From positions 297,185 through 361,184 of the forward strand of contig NZ_QNSB01000005.1 of assembly GCF_003315415.1 (NCBI RefSeq): DNA of 64,000 nucleotides. Direction: 5' to 3'. This document shows positions 32,409 to 45,107 of the stretch, piece by piece (the first letter of the stretch is position 1; the number at the start of each line of letters is the position of its first letter). The notes under the pieces were generated by a model. It ran no database searches and was not told the origin of the DNA. It worked only from the letters and a program-made list of their open reading frames with translations. The position numbers were made by a program, and so were the translations under genes. This stretch comes from Brevibacterium sanguinis (GTDB lineage Bacteria > Actinomycetota > Actinomycetes > Actinomycetales > Brevibacteriaceae).

Positions 32409-32654
32409 TCAGGCGCTGAAGCGGGTGAGCAGGCCGAGGAGGACGATGCTCGCTCCCCAGATGACGGCCATCAGGGTCGTGAACCTGTTGAGGTTGCGCT
32501 CGGCGACTCCCGACGAGCCCAGCGAGGAGGACATCCCGCCGCCGAACATGTCCGACATGCCTCCGCCCTTGCCCTTGTGCATGAGGATGAGGAGGGTCAG
32601 GAAGATGCTCGTGATGACGAGCACCACGATGAGAATGATGTTGAGGATTTCCAC
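32409..32654 (-). CDS. secG: Preprotein translocase subunit SecG
   Basis: SecG is the small membrane partner of SecYE. The 81-residue protein has two membrane helices, an N-terminal one (IILIVVLVITSIFLTLLILM) and a C-terminal one (LMAVIWGASIVLLGLL), joined by a glycine-rich cytoplasmic loop HKGKGGGMSDMFGGG, and the conserved ERNLNRFT. It is the promoter-distal gene after tpiA, 42 bp apart, as in other actinobacteria. Confidence 0.95.
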   Translation of the reverse strand: MEILNIILIVVLVITSIFLTLLILMHKGKGGGMSDMFGGGMSSSLGSSGVAERNLNRFTTLMAVIWGASIVLLGLLTRFSA

Positions 32655-32696
32655 GTCGAGATCAACCTATGTTTCGTCAGGGGGTTTACTGGCAGT

Positions 32697-33482
32697 CTAC
32701 TTGCCGACGGCGGCCTTGCACAAAGCGGCGAAGTCGGGGCCGCTGAGGCTGGCCCCGCCGACCAGCGCCCCGTCGACGTCGGCGGCGGCGACGATCTCGG
32801 CGACGTTGTCGGTCTTGACCGACCCGCCGTAGAGGATCCGGGTTCCCGCCGCCACCGCGTCTCCGTACCGCTCGGCCAGGCGGCCGCGGATCGCCGCGGC
32901 CATCTCGGCGGCGTCGGCGGCCGTCGCCGTCTCCCCGGTGCCGATCGCCCAGACGGGTTCGTAGGCGATGACGAGGCCGGTGAGGTCGGTGGCCTCGATC
33001 CCGGCCAGCGACTCCTCGAGCTGCCCCAGGGTGAAGTCGACGTGCCGACCCTCCCGGCGCTCGGCCAGGGATTCGCCCACGCAGAGGATCGGGGTGAGGT
33101 CATGGCCGAGCGCGGCCCTGAGCTTGGCCGCGACGACCTCGTTCGTCTCGTGGTTGTCGGCCCGCCTCTCACTGTGCCCGACGACGACGTAGGCGCAGCC
33201 GAGCCGCGCGAGGAAGCTCGCGGCGATCTCACCCGTGTGCGCGCCGGGCTCGTGGCGGGAGACGTCCTGGGCGCCGTACCGCAGCCACAGCTTGTCGCCC
33301 TGGACGAGCGTCTGCACGGACCGCAGGTCGGTGAAGGGCGGGATGACGACGACCTCGCACGAGCTGTCGTCGAGTTTCGCGTCCTCGAGCGCCCACGCGA
33401 GCTTCTGCACGGTGGCGATCGCCTCGAGATGGTCGTGGTTCATCTTCCAGTTGCCCGCGAGCAGCAGGGTCCGGTCGCTCAT
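32697..33482 (-). CDS. tpiA: Triose-phosphate isomerase
   Basis: TpiA interconverts the two triose phosphates. The 261-residue protein has the catalytic lysine in [11 protein letters not shown], His in VVGHSERR, Glu in [11 protein letters not shown], and the phosphate loop [11 protein letters not shown] use the ATG at 33482 because family proteins begin there. An upstream in-frame ATG at 33500 overlaps the pgk stop (ATGA) and may be a coupled start adding six residues. Confidence 0.96.
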   Translation of the reverse strand: MSDRTLLLAGNWKMNHDHLEAIATVQKLAWALEDAKLDDSSCEVVVIPPFTDLRSVQTLVQGDKLWLRYGAQDVSRHEPGAHTGEIAASFLARLGCAYVVVGHSERRADNHETNEVVAAKLRAALGHDLTPILCVGESLAERREGRHVDFTLGQLEESLAGIEATDLTGLVIAYEPVWAIGTGETATAADAAEMAAAIRGRLAERYGDAVAAGTRILYGGSVKTDNVAEIVAAADVDGALVGGASLSGPDFAALCKAAVGK

Positions 33483-33496
33483 CGTCGTCCTCGTCC

Positions 33497-34702
<1,206 letters not shown>

Positions 34703-34750
34703 GAGGGCCTTTCGACTGTGGGTGGAGTGAGGCGGGCTCTGGCGTCGATC

Positions 34751-35734
34751 TTAGCGATCTTCGAGCATCTCCGGGGTCAGACTGGCTTCGGTTCCCGGGA
34801 TTCCCAGTTCCTCGGCGCGCTTGTCGGCCGTCGACAGGAGCCGGCGGATCCGCCCGGCGACGGCGTCCTTCGTCATCGGCGGGTCGGCGAGCTGGCCGAG
34901 CTCCTCGAGGGAGGCCTGCTTGTGGGTCACCCGCAGCTGGCCGGCGTAGCGCAGATGCTCGGGGACGTCGGGGCCGAGGATCTCCAGCGCCCGCTCGACC
35001 CGGGCCCCGGCGGCGACCGCGGCGCGGGCCGAGCGGCGCAGGTTCGCGTCGTCGAAGTTCGCCAGCCGGTTCGCCGTCGCCCTGACCTCCCGGCGCATCC
35101 GCCGCTCCTCCCACACGAGGACGGCGCTGTGCGAGCCCATCCGGGTGAGCAGGGCGGCGATGTCGTCTCCGTCGCGGATGACGACCCGGTCGACCCCGCG
35201 GACCTCACGGGCCTTGGCGCTGAGTCCCAGACGGCGGGCGGCGCCGACGAGGGCCAGCGCGGCCTCGGGCCCGGGGCAGGTGACCTCGAGGGCGGCGGAG
35301 CGTCCGGGCTCGGTGAGCGATCCGTGGGCGAGGAAGGCCCCGCGCCAGGCCGCCTCGGCGTCGGCGACGGAGCCGTTGACGATCGCCGAGGGCAGTCCGC
35401 GCACGGGCCGTCCCCGGTTGTCGACGAGGCCGGTCTGCCGGGCCAGGGCCGCCCCGTCGCGGGTGACGCGCAGCAGGTAGCGGTTGGACCGCCGGATCCC
35501 GGCGGCGTTGATGACGACGATGTCGGCGAACTGCCCGTAGAGCTCCTTGATCTCGCTGCGCAGCCGCTTGGCGGCCTGCGCGGTGTCGAGCTCGGCCTCG
35601 AGCACGATGGACCCGTTGACGAGGTGGAGCGCGGAGGAGAAGCGGAAGATCGCGGAGACCTCGGCCTTCCGGGCGGAGGTGCGGGTGATCGTCACCCGCG
35701 CCAACTCATCCTTGACCTGAGCGGTCAATGCCAT
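34751..35734 (-). CDS. whiA: WhiA-family DNA-binding regulator
   Basis: WhiA combines a degenerate LAGLIDADG homing-endonuclease-like domain with a C-terminal helix-turn-helix; in Streptomyces it co-activates sporulation septation genes and in non-sporulating actinobacteria it links to cell division. The 327-residue protein has [32 protein letters not shown] and the C-terminal [20 protein letters not shown] typical of the HTH. The ATG at 35734 has AGGAGG. It follows yvcK and rapZ in the universal order. Confidence 0.95.
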   Translation of the reverse strand: MALTAQVKDELARVTITRTSARKAEVSAIFRFSSALHLVNGSIVLEAELDTAQAAKRLRSEIKELYGQFADIVVINAAGIRRSNRYLLRVTRDGAALARQTGLVDNRGRPVRGLPSAIVNGSVADAEAAWRGAFLAHGSLTEPGRSAALEVTCPGPEAALALVGAARRLGLSAKAREVRGVDRVVIRDGDDIAALLTRMGSHSAVLVWEERRMRREVRATANRLANFDDANLRRSARAAVAAGARVERALEILGPDVPEHLRYAGQLRVTHKQASLEELGQLADPPMTKDAVAGRIRRLLSTADKRAEELGIPGTEASLTPEMLEDR

Positions 35735-35757
35735 TGTTCGTCCTCCTGACACTCTTC

Positions 35758-36753
35758 CTACCACTGCTCATCGACGTCGATCCCGGCGTCGATCAACATG
35801 TCACGGTAGCACGCCGCGAGTTTGAGGCTGTCGTGCTGACCCGCCCGCCTCGAGCTCAGCGGCCGGACCCACAGCTTGGCGCTGAACATGTCCTCCGCGC
35901 GGGCGGCGAGGTCCGGTTCCGCGCGGACGGCCGCCTCATCGACGAGGACGTAGTCGAGGACGAGGCGGGGGGCGTGCCGGTGGAGGGAGACGAGGTGCTC
36001 GCCGAGGCTGAGGTCGCGGGTCTCTCCGTCGCTCGAGCCGAGGTTGAGGGTGAGGGATTTCACCGCCGCGGACCGTTCGATCGCCTGCGCCAGGGAGGGG
36101 ACGAGGAGGTGCGGCATGACCGAGGTGTACCACGAGCCGGGACCGAGGTTGAGGACGTCGGACTCGGCGACGGCCTCGACGGTCTCATAGCGGGCCGGCG
36201 GGGCGGCGGGGTCGAGACGGACGGATTCGACGTGCCCGCGGGTCGAGGCGAGCACCGACTGTCCGCGCACCACCTGGAAGGAGTCGGCGAAGCGGACGTC
36301 GGCCTCGATCGTCAGCGGCACCGAGGACATCGGCAGCACCCGCCCGTGGGCGCGCAGGAGCTTCGCCATCCAGTCGAGTCCGGCGACGTGGTCGCCGTGG
36401 ATCTGCCACAGCGCGGCGATGAGCAGGTTGCCCACCGAGTGCCCGTTGAGGTCGCCGGTGGACGCGAAGCGGTGCTGGATGACGTCGCGCCAGGTCCGGC
36501 CCCAGTTCCCGTCGTCGCACAGCGCGGCCAGCGCCATCCGCAGGTCCCCGGGCGGCAGTCCGCCGAGTTCGTCGCGCAGTCGGCCCGAGGAGCCCCCGTC
36601 GTCGGCGACGGTGACCACCGCGGTGAGCGACTCGGTGAGCAGCCGGAAGGCGCGCAGCGCCGCGTAGAGCCCGTGGCCGCCGCCGAAGGACACGATCTTG
36701 GGTCCCTTGTCCTTGACGGCCGGGGAGATCTGCGGGAGATCCTCGGTCTTCAT
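35758..36753 (-). CDS. yvcK: YvcK/CofD-like protein
   Basis: YvcK-family proteins bind UDP-sugars and influence cell-wall growth and carbon flow. The 331-residue sequence has [53 protein letters not shown] and [18 protein letters not shown], the conserved CofD-like blocks. GAAGGGA lies upstream of the ATG at 36753. It starts one base after the rapZ stop and overlaps nothing downstream. Confidence 0.94.
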   Translation of the reverse strand: MKTEDLPQISPAVKDKGPKIVSFGGGHGLYAALRAFRLLTESLTAVVTVADDGGSSGRLRDELGGLPPGDLRMALAALCDDGNWGRTWRDVIQHRFASTGDLNGHSVGNLLIAALWQIHGDHVAGLDWMAKLLRAHGRVLPMSSVPLTIEADVRFADSFQVVRGQSVLASTRGHVESVRLDPAAPPARYETVEAVAESDVLNLGPGSWYTSVMPHLLVPSLAQAIERSAAVKSLTLNLGSSDGETRDLSLGEHLVSLHRHAPRLVLDYVLVDEAAVRAEPDLAARAEDMFSAKLWVRPLSSRRAGQHDSLKLAACYRDMLIDAGIDVDEQW

Positions 36754-36754
36754 C

Positions 36755-37651
36755 TCATTCCCTTCCCAGGTCGCGGTGGCGCACCGAGACCGGGATCCCG
36801 GTCTTCGCGGCGAGGGCCTTGGCGATTCGCTCGCTGATCGCCACCGAGCGGTGCTTGCCGCCTGTGCAGCCGATCCCGATGAGAGCGTAGCCGCGGCCCT
36901 CGCGGAGGTAGCCCTGGGCGACGACGTCGAGGGTCTCGGTGTAGCGCTCGATGAACTCCTCGGCGCCGTTCTGGCCGAGCACGAAGTCGGACACCGCGGA
37001 GTCGAGGCCGTTGTGCCCACGCAGGTGGGAGATCCAGTACGGGTTGGGGAGGAATCGGACGTCGGCGACGTGGTCGGCGTCCTTCGGCAGCCCGTACTTG
37101 AAGCCGAAGCTCATCACGGTCAGGCGCAGCAGGGGGACGTCCTCGGTCGCGAAGCGACGCCGCACCTCGGTGGTCAGCTGGTGGACGTTGAGGTCGGAGG
37201 TGTCGATGATGATGTCGGCGCGCCGCTTGAGCGACTGCATCGAGTTCCGCTCCGCCTCGATCCCCTCGAGCAGGGTGCCGTCGCCCTGCAGGGGGTGGGG
37301 CCGGCGGACCGATTCGAAGCGCCGGACGAGCACCTCGTCGGAGGCGTCGAGGAAGAGCACGCGCAGGGACAGGCCCTGGTCGAGGAAGTCGGTGATCGTC
37401 GTCTCGAGCTCACCGTACTTCGCCCGCCCCTTCGAGTCGGTGACGATCGCGATCTTCGGCAGCGCACCCTCCGCACGGGCGACGAGCTCGACGAGCGGGC
37501 GCATCATCTGGGGAGGCAGGTTGTCGACGACGTACCAGTCCATGTCCTCGAGGACGTTCGCCACCGAGGTGCGTCCGGCTCCCGACATCCCGGTGACGAG
37601 CACGACCTCGACCGAATGCTCGGATCCGTTCGCCTCTGCCTGTGCGTTCAC
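36755..37651 (-). CDS. rapZ: RapZ/YvcJ nucleotide-binding protein
   Basis: RapZ in E. coli is an RNase E adaptor for small RNAs; the Gram-positive homologues hydrolyse nucleotides and their role is less clear. The 298-residue protein has the P-loop VTGMSGAGRTSVA, where Arg replaces the usual Lys as in many actinobacterial members, DNLPPQMMRPLV, and C-terminal SFGFKYGLP, NPYWISHLRGHNGLD and IGCTGGKHRSV. It starts at GTG 37651 with GAGGAGG upstream. It is first in the rapZ-yvcK-whiA set. Confidence 0.94.
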   Translation of the reverse strand: MNAQAEANGSEHSVEVVLVTGMSGAGRTSVANVLEDMDWYVVDNLPPQMMRPLVELVARAEGALPKIAIVTDSKGRAKYGELETTITDFLDQGLSLRVLFLDASDEVLVRRFESVRRPHPLQGDGTLLEGIEAERNSMQSLKRRADIIIDTSDLNVHQLTTEVRRRFATEDVPLLRLTVMSFGFKYGLPKDADHVADVRFLPNPYWISHLRGHNGLDSAVSDFVLGQNGAEEFIERYTETLDVVAQGYLREGRGYALIGIGCTGGKHRSVAISERIAKALAAKTGIPVSVRHRDLGRE

Positions 37652-37738
37652 ACGTCCTCCTCGGCCCTGCTGCGGGTCATCGTTGTGCTCCCTACTCTAT
37701 TGCAGTCCGACCCGTGCCCTGCAGTCGGGCAGGGTGCC

Positions 37739-39595
37739 TCACTCCAGGGCGGCGGCGATCTTCTCGGCCAGCGCCGGTCCGATCCCCCGGACCTCGCACA
37801 GCTCCTCGACGCTCGCCTCCCGCACCTTCCGCACGGAGCCGAAGTGCCGCAGCAGAGCGCTGCGCTTGGACTCGCCGAGGCCGGGGATGTCGTCGAGGAC
37901 CGACGAGGTCATCGCCTTCGCCCGCTTCGACCGGTGGTAGGTGATCGCGAAGCGGTGGGCCTCGTCGCGCAGCCGCTGCATGAGGAAGAGCCCCTCCGAG
38001 TTGCGCGGAAGGATGACGGGGAACGGGTCGTCGGGGATCCACACCTCCTCGAGCCGCTTGGCGAGCCCGACAACCGAGATGTCGACGATCCCGAGGTCGG
38101 ACAGGGCCCGGGTGGCGGCAGCGACCTGCGGGGCCGCGCCGTCGACGACGAGGAGACTCGGCCGGTACCCGAAGCGCTCGTCGGGCTCTGCGTCCCCGAG
38201 CGTCTCGAGGTAGCGGGAGAACCGGCGGGACACGACGTCGTACATCGAGGCGGTGTCGTCGGCGGCCGCCTCCCCGTGGATCGCGAAGTGCCGGTAGTCG
38301 CGCTTCTTCGCCAGTCCGTCCTCGAAGACGACGAGGCTGGCGACGACGTTCGACCCCTGGGTGTGCGAGATGTCGATGCACTCGATGCGCAGCGGCGCCT
38401 CGGGCAGGCCGAGGTGCTCCTGGATCTCCCTGAGCGCGGTGCTGCGCGTGGTGAGGTCGGAGGATCGCTTGAGCTTGTGCTGGAGCAGCGCCTCCTTGGC
38501 GTTCTTCGCGACGGTCTCGAGCACCGCCTTCTTCTCCCCTCGCTCGGGCACACGGACGGTGACCTTGGCCCCGCGCTGCCCGCTCAGCCATCCCTCGAGC
38601 GACTCGAGGTCGGCGGGGACGGTGTCGACGAGGATCTCGCGCGGAATCGCCTCGGCGTCGAGTCCCGTGTATGCCTGTCTCAGGTAGTCGGTGGTGAGCT
38701 GGGCCGGGGTGTGGTCGTCGGAGCGTTCGATGATCCATCCCCGCTGGCCCCTGATCCGTCCCTGGCGGACGTGGAAGACCTGGACGGAGGCCTCGAGCTC
38801 CTCGGTGACGAGGGCGAAGACGTCGCAGTCGGCGCTGACGGAGAGGACCACCGCGGACTTGTCGAGGACTTTCTGCAGGGCCGTGATCTCGTCGCGCAGC
38901 CTCGCCGCACGCTCGTAGTCGAGTTCGGCGGCAGCCGCCGCCATCTCCTTCTGACGGTGGCTGATGAACCGCCCGGTGCTGCCGGACATGAAGTCGGCGA
39001 CGTTGCGGGCGAGCTGCCGATGCTCCTCGACGCCGATCTGGCCGACGCAGGGCGCGGCGCACTTGTCGATGTAGCCGAGCAGGCAGGGTCTGCCGCTGCG
39101 CTCGGCGCGACGGTACACGCCGGGGGTGCAGGTGCGCATGGGGAACGCCTTGAGGAGCAGGTCGAGGGTGTCCCGGATCGCCCACACCTGGGCGAAGGGG
39201 CCGAAGTACTTGACGCCCTTGCGCCTCTTCCCGCGGGTGATGAAGGCGCGCGGGACCTCGTCGTTCATCGTGATCGCGAGGTAGGGGTAGGACTTGTCGT
39301 CGCGGAACATGACGTTGAACCGCGGGTTGAACTCGTTGATCCACGTCCACTCGAGCTGCAGCGCCTCGACCTCGGTGTCGACGACGGTCCATTCCACCGA
39401 GGCCGCGGTGTGGACCATCGTCGAGGTCCGCGGGTGCAGCAGGGCCGGGTTCGCGAAGTACGAGTTGAGCCGGTTGCGGAGGTTCTTCGCCTTGCCGACG
39501 TAGATGACCCGGCGGTCGGGGTCGCGGAACCGGTAGACCCCGGCCGAGGTCGGGATCGTCCCCGTCGCGGGCCGATAGCTCGCCGGATCAGCCAT
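37739..39595 (-). CDS. uvrC: Excinuclease ABC subunit C
   Basis: UvrC makes both incisions in nucleotide excision repair. The 618-residue protein has the GIY-YIG nuclease at 15-95 ([20 protein letters not shown]), a Cys cluster ([20 protein letters not shown]), the UVR domain near 205-240 that binds UvrB, the RNase H-like second nuclease with [17 protein letters not shown] and [11 protein letters not shown], and C-terminal helix-hairpin-helix repeats ([20 protein letters not shown]). It overlaps the uvrA stop by 8 bp. Confidence 0.97.
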   Translation of the reverse strand: MADPASYRPATGTIPTSAGVYRFRDPDRRVIYVGKAKNLRNRLNSYFANPALLHPRTSTMVHTAASVEWTVVDTEVEALQLEWTWINEFNPRFNVMFRDDKSYPYLAITMNDEVPRAFITRGKRRKGVKYFGPFAQVWAIRDTLDLLLKAFPMRTCTPGVYRRAERSGRPCLLGYIDKCAAPCVGQIGVEEHRQLARNVADFMSGSTGRFISHRQKEMAAAAAELDYERAARLRDEITALQKVLDKSAVVLSVSADCDVFALVTEELEASVQVFHVRQGRIRGQRGWIIERSDDHTPAQLTTDYLRQAYTGLDAEAIPREILVDTVPADLESLEGWLSGQRGAKVTVRVPERGEKKAVLETVAKNAKEALLQHKLKRSSDLTTRSTALREIQEHLGLPEAPLRIECIDISHTQGSNVVASLVVFEDGLAKKRDYRHFAIHGEAAADDTASMYDVVSRRFSRYLETLGDAEPDERFGYRPSLLVVDGAAPQVAAATRALSDLGIVDISVVGLAKRLEEVWIPDDPFPVILPRNSEGLFLMQRLRDEAHRFAITYHRSKRAKAMTSSVLDDIPGLGESKRSALLRHFGSVRKVREASVEELCEVRGIGPALAEKIAAALE

Positions 39596-42476
39596 GGACG
39601 CTCTCCCGTTCGAGCATCTCGGCCAGGAACCGTCCGGTGTGGCTCCTCGGGTTGTCGGCTACCTCCTCCGGGGTCCCCTGGGCGACGATCTGCCCGCCCC
39701 CGCGCCCGCCTTCGGGGCCGAGGTCGATGACGTGGTCGGCATTGGCGATGACGTCGAGGTTGTGCTCGATGACGATGACGGTGTTGCCCTTGTCGACGAG
39801 TCCCTGGAGGACGTGGAGGAGCTTCGAGATGTCCTCGAAGTGCAGACCCGTCGTCGGTTCGTCGAGCACGTAGACGGTGCGACCGCGGGAGCGCTTCTGC
39901 AGCTCCGCGGCGAGCTTCACCCGCTGCGCCTCACCGCCGGACAGGGTCGTCGCCGGCTGGCCCAGGCGCACGTAGCCGAGCCCGACGTCGACGAGCGTCC
40001 TCAGGTGCCGGGAAATGGCGGGGATGGCGGCGAAGAAGTCCGCGGCCTCCTCGATCGGCATCTCGAGCACCTCGGCGATGGTCCTGCCCTTGAACGTCAC
40101 TTCGAGGGTCTCCCGGTTGTACCGGGCCCCGCCGCACACCTCGCAGGGGACGTAGACGTCGGGGAGGAAGTTCATCTCGATCTTGATCGTGCCGTCGCCC
40201 GAGCAGTTCTCGCAGCGCCCGCCCTTGACGTTGAAGGAGAACCGGCCGGGCTGGTAGCCGCGGACCTTCGCCGATTCCGTCTCCGCGAACAGGCGGCGGA
40301 CATGGTCGAACACGCCGGTGTACGTGGCCGGGTTCGACCGGGGGGTGCGACCGATCGGCGACTGGTCGACGTGGACGACCTTGTCGAGGTTGTCGAGCCC
40401 GGTCACCCGCTTGTGTCGCCCCGGCACCCGGGAGGCGCCGTTGAGGACGTTGGCCATCTGCGTGTAGAGGATCTCGTTGACCAAGGTCGACTTGCCGGAG
40501 CCGGACACCCCGGTGACCGCGGTGAGGACGCCGAGCGGGAACGACACGGTGACGTCGCGCAGGTTGTTCTCGCTCGCCTTCTCCACCGTGACGAGCCGGT
40601 CCCGGTCGACGGGGCGCCTCGTCGAGGGGATCCGGATCGCGCGGCGTCCCGCGAGGTAGGCTCCGGTGATCGAGCGGTCGGCCTCGCGCAGCCCGGGCAC
40701 GGGTCCGGAGTAGATGACCTCTCCCCCGTGCTCGCCGGCCCCGGGTCCGATGTCGACGATCCAGTCCGCCGAGGCGATCGTGTCCTCGTCGTGCTCGACG
40801 ACGATGAGCGTGTTGCCGAGGTCGCGGAGCTTGATGAGCGTGTCGATGAGGCGCCGGTTGTCGCGCTGGTGGAGGCCGATCGAGGGCTCGTCGAGGACGT
40901 AGAGGACGCCGACGAGCCCGGAGCCGATCTGGGTGGCGAGGCGGATCCGCTGGGCCTCACCGCCGGAGAGGGTGCCGGCGGCCCGGTTGAGGCTGAGGTA
41001 CTCGAGACCGACGTCGAGGAGGAACCCGAGGCGGGCGTTGATCTCCTTCATCACCTGCGCGGCCACGGCGGCGTCCCGTCCGGTCAGCTCCATCGACCCG
41101 AGGAACTCGGCGGCCTCGTCGAGGGCGAGCTCGGCCACCTCGGCGATGGACCGGCCCCCGACCTTGACGGCCAGGGCCTCCGGCTTGAGGCGCGTGCCCT
41201 GGCAGCTCGCACACGGGATCTCGCGCATGTAGGACTCGTAGCGCTCCCGGGACCAGTCGGACTCGGTCTCCTCGTGCTTGCGCTGGATGTACTGGTAGAC
41301 GCCCTCGAAGCCCGTCGAGTAGGTGCGCTCGCGCCCGAACCGGTTCTTGTACTTGACGTGGACCTCGTAGTCCTTGCCGGTGAGGATCGCGGTGCGCTGG
41401 GCGGCCGTGAGGTCCTTCCAGGAGGTCTTCAGGTCGAAGCCGAGCTCGTTGCCGAGGCCGGTGAGCAGGCGGTTGAAGTACTTCGAGACCTGCTTGCCCC
41501 CGGACCACGGGGCGATCGCGCCCTCGCCGAGGCTGAGGTCCTCGTCGGGGACGACGAGGCTCTCGTCGACCTGGAGCCGGGTGCCGATGCCGTCGCAGGT
41601 CGGGCAGGCGCCGAACGGGGAGTTGAAGGAGAAGGTGCGGGGTTCGATCTCGTCGACGGTGAGCGGGTGCTCGTTGGGGCACGACATGTGCTCGGAGAAC
41701 GTGCGGACCAGGCCGTGATCGACGAGGTCGACGTCGATCCGGCCGTCGGAGAGCCCGAGCGCGGTCTCCACGGAGTCCGTCAGCCGCGGCCGCATCCCCG
41801 GCTTCGCGACGAGGCGATCGACGACGACGGAGATCGTGTGCTTGTACTTCTTGTCGAGCTGCGGGGGTTCGCTGAGGCTGATCTGCTCGCCGTCGACGAT
41901 CGCGCGGGAGAAGCCCTTCGACTGGAGGTCGGTGAAGAGGTCGACGAACTCGCCCTTGCGGGCGCGCACGACGGGGGCGAGGACGAGGAACTTCGTCCGC
42001 TCCTCGAGTTCGAGCAGCTGGTCGACGATCTGCTGGGGCGTCTGCTTCGTGATGACCTCGCCGCAGATCGGGCAGTGCGGGACCCCGATGCGGGCCCAGA
42101 GCAGGCGGAGGAAGTCGTAGACCTCGGTGATCGTGCCGACGGTCGAGCGCGGGTTGCGCGAGGTCGACTTCTGGTCGATCGACACCGCCGGGGACAGCCC
42201 TTCGATGAAGTCGACGTCGGGCTTGTCCATCTGCCCGAGGAACATCCGCGCGTACGAGGACAGCGATTCGACGTAGCGCCGCTGCCCCTCGGCGAAGATC
42301 GTGTCGAAGGCCAGCGAGGACTTCCCGGAGCCCGACAGTCCCGTGAAGACGACCATGGAGTCGCGGGGCAGGGCGATCTCCACGTTCTTGAGATTGTGGG
42401 CGCGTGCACCCTTGACCCACAGGGTGTCGAGATGGGACACGCCTGCCGATCGCTGATCACTGTTGGTTTTCATCAC
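39588..42476 (-). CDS. uvrA: Excinuclease ABC subunit A
   Basis: UvrA is the damage sensor of excision repair. The 962-residue protein has two ABC ATPase modules ([28 protein letters not shown]) with signatures [12 protein letters not shown] and [12 protein letters not shown], a first zinc module (CPICGEV ... CPNEHPL) and the second zinc finger CENCSGDG ... CEVCGGARY. The start is taken as GTG at 42476, immediately before ATG 42473, because TACAGT ends 6 nt upstream. In other actinobacteria uvrA and uvrC are likewise near rapZ. Confidence 0.97.
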   Translation of the reverse strand: MMKTNSDQRSAGVSHLDTLWVKGARAHNLKNVEIALPRDSMVVFTGLSGSGKSSLAFDTIFAEGQRRYVESLSSYARMFLGQMDKPDVDFIEGLSPAVSIDQKSTSRNPRSTVGTITEVYDFLRLLWARIGVPHCPICGEVITKQTPQQIVDQLLELEERTKFLVLAPVVRARKGEFVDLFTDLQSKGFSRAIVDGEQISLSEPPQLDKKYKHTISVVVDRLVAKPGMRPRLTDSVETALGLSDGRIDVDLVDHGLVRTFSEHMSCPNEHPLTVDEIEPRTFSFNSPFGACPTCDGIGTRLQVDESLVVPDEDLSLGEGAIAPWSGGKQVSKYFNRLLTGLGNELGFDLKTSWKDLTAAQRTAILTGKDYEVHVKYKNRFGRERTYSTGFEGVYQYIQRKHEETESDWSRERYESYMREIPCASCQGTRLKPEALAVKVGGRSIAEVAELALDEAAEFLGSMELTGRDAAVAAQVMKEINARLGFLLDVGLEYLSLNRAAGTLSGGEAQRIRLATQIGSGLVGVLYVLDEPSIGLHQRDNRRLIDTLIKLRDLGNTLIVVEHDEDTIASADWIVDIGPGAGEHGGEVIYSGPVPGLREADRSITGAYLAGRRAIRIPSTRRPVDRDRLVTVEKASENNLRDVTVSFPLGVLTAVTGVSGSGKSTLVNEILYTQMANVLNGASRVPGRHKRVTGLDNLDKVVHVDQSPIGRTPRSNPATYTGVFDHVRRLFAETESAKVRGYQPGRFSFNVKGGRCENCSGDGTIKIEMNFLPDVYVPCEVCGGARYNRETLEVTFKGRTIAEVLEMPIEEAADFFAAIPAISRHLRTLVDVGLGYVRLGQPATTLSGGEAQRVKLAAELQKRSRGRTVYVLDEPTTGLHFEDISKLLHVLQGLVDKGNTVIVIEHNLDVIANADHVIDLGPEGGRGGGQIVAQGTPEEVADNPRSHTGRFLAEMLERESVHG

Positions 42477-42482
42477 CCGTCC

Positions 42483-42488
42483 ACTGTA
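42483..42488 (-). promoter_or_regulatory. -10 box TACAGT of uvrA
   Basis: TACAGT on the minus strand ends 6 nt before the GTG at 42476, again a leaderless layout. I saw no LexA box (GAAC-N4-GTTC type) next to it. Confidence 0.5.
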
Positions 42489-42548
42489 TTACGCGGGTCT
42501 GACACGAGCGGTCCTCGCCCGACCCGACTGCCACGTGCGGGGACCGGT

Positions 42549-45050
42549 TCAGCCGATCTCCCCGACTCTCAGGATCCGCAGCACGATCTCCCCGGCCTCG
42601 TCGCTCGCCGGGACGTCCACCTCGGCGTCGATCGCCCAGTCGCGGTTGTCCTCGGGATCGGCCAGGGTCTGTCGCACGGCCCAGATCTGTGAACCCGCCT
42701 CGATCGCGATGTATTCCCGCCCGCGGGCGCGGGCGTCGACGCGCAGGTCGCCGTACTCGTCGTAGAAGTCCTCGATCGCGTCCTCCCAGGCCTTCGCGTC
42801 GAACCCGGACTCGGCGTCGAGCCGGCCGAGCTCGTCGTAGTCGCCGCGTTCGGCGAGCAGCACCCGGTGGAACAGGGCGTTGCGGACTTCGGCGGTGAAG
42901 ACCTTCGTGTTCTCGGAGAACCTGCGGTCGAGGTCCGGCAGCTCCTCGTCGGCGAAGTCGGTGGGGCTCAGCCCCTGCAGGGTGCGCCATTCGTCGAGGA
43001 GGCTCGAGTCGGTGCGGGCGATCGTCTCCCCGAGCCATTCGATGATCGTGTCGAGCTCGTCGGTCCTCCGGTCGGCCGGCACATTGTGCGTGAGCGCGCG
43101 GAACACGTCGGTGAGGTAGCGCAGCAGGCTGCCCTCGGCCCGGGCCAGGGAGTAGTAGGCGACGAACTGGCTGAAGCCCATCGCCTGCTCGAGCATGTCG
43201 CGGACGACCGACTTCGGTTCGAGGAGCCCTCCCCGCAGCCATGGGTGGGTCTCGACGAAGTGGTCGAAGGACGGTTCGAGGATGTCGGCGAGCGGTCTGG
43301 GGACCTCGACCTCGTCGAGGATCGCCATCCGGTCCTGGTAGTCGACCCCCTCGGCCTTGAGCTCGGCGAGGGTGTCGCGCCTGATCCGGTCGAGCTGGCC
43401 CTTGAGGATCGCGAACGGCACCGGGGTGGCCGCCTCGACGATCGAGACGACGTCGCGGGCGTACGTCTCGTCCTCGGGGTCGAGGAGGTCGAGGGCGGCG
43501 AGGACGAACGGGGCCAGCGGCTGGTTGAGGGCGAACTGGGGACCGAGGTCCGTGGTGGGCACGAGCTGTCCCCGCCGTTCGACGATGAGCCCGGCGTCGA
43601 TGAGGGTGCGGCCGATCTTCAGGGCGGTGAGCTTGAGGTCGAGGCGCCGCTCCCGGCTCTCGTGCGTCTTGTCGATGAAGTCGCGGATCGTCGCCACATC
43701 GGAGCCGGGGCGGGCGACGAGGTTGAGGATCGTCGAGTGGTCGATGCGCATCCGCGACCGCAGGGATTCCGCCTCGGACTCGATGAGCCGGGTGAACGTC
43801 TCCTCCGACCAGCCGACGAACCCGGCCGGTGCCGCCTTCTTCTTCACCTTCTTCCGCTTCTTGCCGTCGGTCTCGGCCTTCGCCTCGGCGCGGAGGTTCT
43901 CGATGACGTGCTCGGGAGCCTGGGCGATGACGTAGCCGCGGGTGTCGAATCCCGCGCGTCCCGCGCGCCCGGCGAGCTGCTGGAACTCGCGGACGCTGAG
44001 GCGGCGCATCCTCCGCCCGTCGAACTTCGCCAGCCCCGTGAGCAGCACGGATCGGATCGGGACGTTGATGCCGACGCCGAGCGTGTCGGTGCCGGAGATG
44101 ACGAGGAGGAGGCCCTTGAGCGCGAGCTGCTCGACGAGCCGGCGGTACTTCGGGAGCATTCCCGCGTGGTGGACGCCGACCCCGTGGAGGAGGAGCCTGC
44201 GCAGGGTCTGGCCGAATCCCTTGGCGAAGCGGAAGCCCTTGATCGCCTCGGCGATCGCGGCCTTCTGCTCCTTCCCGGCGAGGTCGACGGAGAGCAGTCC
44301 GGTCGCCAGGTCGACGGCGGCGGACTGCGCGAAGGACACGACGTAGACGGGGGCCCGGCCGCCGCGCACGAGAGCGCGCAGGGTGTCCGAGAGCGTCTCG
44401 GTCGAGTACTCGTACTCGAGCGGCACGGGACGCTGCGCCGAGGTGACGACCGAGCTGTCGCGGCCGGTGGTCTCCTCCATCGTCCGGCGGATCTCGGTCG
44501 TGTCCCCGAGGGTCGCGGACATGAGGACGAACTGCGACTGCGGCAGCTCGAGCAGCGGCACCTGCCAGGCCCATCCCCGGGTGGGATCGGCGAAGTAGTG
44601 GAACTCGTCCATGACGACGAGGCCGACGTCGAGGAGCGCGCCCTCCCGCAGCGCCTGGTTCGCGAGGATCTCCGCGGTGGCGCAGATGATGGGGGCGTCC
44701 CCGTTGACGGTCGAGTCGCCGGTGATCATCCCGACGTTCTCGGCCCCGAACGCATCGATGAGCCCGAAGAACTTCTCGCTGACGAGCGCCTTGAGCGGGG
44801 CGGTGTAGTAGGCCCGGATGCCGCGGGTGAAGGACTGGTAGAGCGCGAACAGCGCGACCAGCGACTTCCCCGATCCGGTGGGGGTGGCGACGATCGTGTT
44901 GTCACCGGCGAGGATCGAGAGGATGGCCTCGTCCTGGGCGGGGTAGGGTTCGATCCCCAGTTCCTCGCAGTACTGCCCGAAGGCCTCGTAGACCGCGTCC
45001 TCGTCGGCGAACTCCGCCGGGATCTCCTGCAAGCGCACCACTGAAGACAC
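42549..45050 (-). CDS. DEAD/DEAH-box helicase with DUF3516
   Basis: This 833-residue superfamily 2 helicase has Walker A VATPTGSGKSLVA, the DEFH box (VVMDEFHYFAD), motif III LMSATLGD and motif VI REFQQLAGRAGRAGFD, with motif GVGVHHAGMLPKYR as in Ski2-like enzymes. The C-terminal 400 residues match actinobacterial DUF3516. A lysine-rich insert (DGKKRKKVKKKAAP) lies between the domains. Its substrate, RNA or DNA, is unknown. It begins at GTG 45050 with GGAAAGG upstream and lies 72 bp upstream of uvrA in the same orientation, so a link to repair is possible but unproven. Confidence 0.9.
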   Translation of the reverse strand: MSSVVRLQEIPAEFADEDAVYEAFGQYCEELGIEPYPAQDEAILSILAGDNTIVATPTGSGKSLVALFALYQSFTRGIRAYYTAPLKALVSEKFFGLIDAFGAENVGMITGDSTVNGDAPIICATAEILANQALREGALLDVGLVVMDEFHYFADPTRGWAWQVPLLELPQSQFVLMSATLGDTTEIRRTMEETTGRDSSVVTSAQRPVPLEYEYSTETLSDTLRALVRGGRAPVYVVSFAQSAAVDLATGLLSVDLAGKEQKAAIAEAIKGFRFAKGFGQTLRRLLLHGVGVHHAGMLPKYRRLVEQLALKGLLLVISGTDTLGVGINVPIRSVLLTGLAKFDGRRMRRLSVREFQQLAGRAGRAGFDTRGYVIAQAPEHVIENLRAEAKAETDGKKRKKVKKKAAPAGFVGWSEETFTRLIESEAESLRSRMRIDHSTILNLVARPGSDVATIRDFIDKTHESRERRLDLKLTALKIGRTLIDAGLIVERRGQLVPTTDLGPQFALNQPLAPFVLAALDLLDPEDETYARDVVSIVEAATPVPFAILKGQLDRIRRDTLAELKAEGVDYQDRMAILDEVEVPRPLADILEPSFDHFVETHPWLRGGLLEPKSVVRDMLEQAMGFSQFVAYYSLARAEGSLLRYLTDVFRALTHNVPADRRTDELDTIIEWLGETIARTDSSLLDEWRTLQGLSPTDFADEELPDLDRRFSENTKVFTAEVRNALFHRVLLAERGDYDELGRLDAESGFDAKAWEDAIEDFYDEYGDLRVDARARGREYIAIEAGSQIWAVRQTLADPEDNRDWAIDAEVDVPASDEAGEIVLRILRVGEIG

Positions 45051-45107
45051 AACTGCCTTTCCGTTTAGACTGATTCCATCCTATTGTCGCAAGCCCGGAG
45101 GGGATCG

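Noticed and set aside
36698..39730. 1010-codon open frame on the plus strand
   Set aside because: Antisense to rapZ and uvrC; its composition mirrors the complement of those genes.
42477..42548. LexA/SOS box upstream of uvrA
   Set aside because: No GAAC-N4-GTTC or close relative found by eye here or before uvrB.
39594..42692. 1032-codon open frame on the plus strand
   Set aside because: It is antisense to uvrA and consists of Val/Asp/Glu/Arg/Leu-rich sequence with no family features.
42867..45044. 725-codon open frame on the plus strand
   Set aside because: Antisense shadow of the DUF3516 helicase gene.
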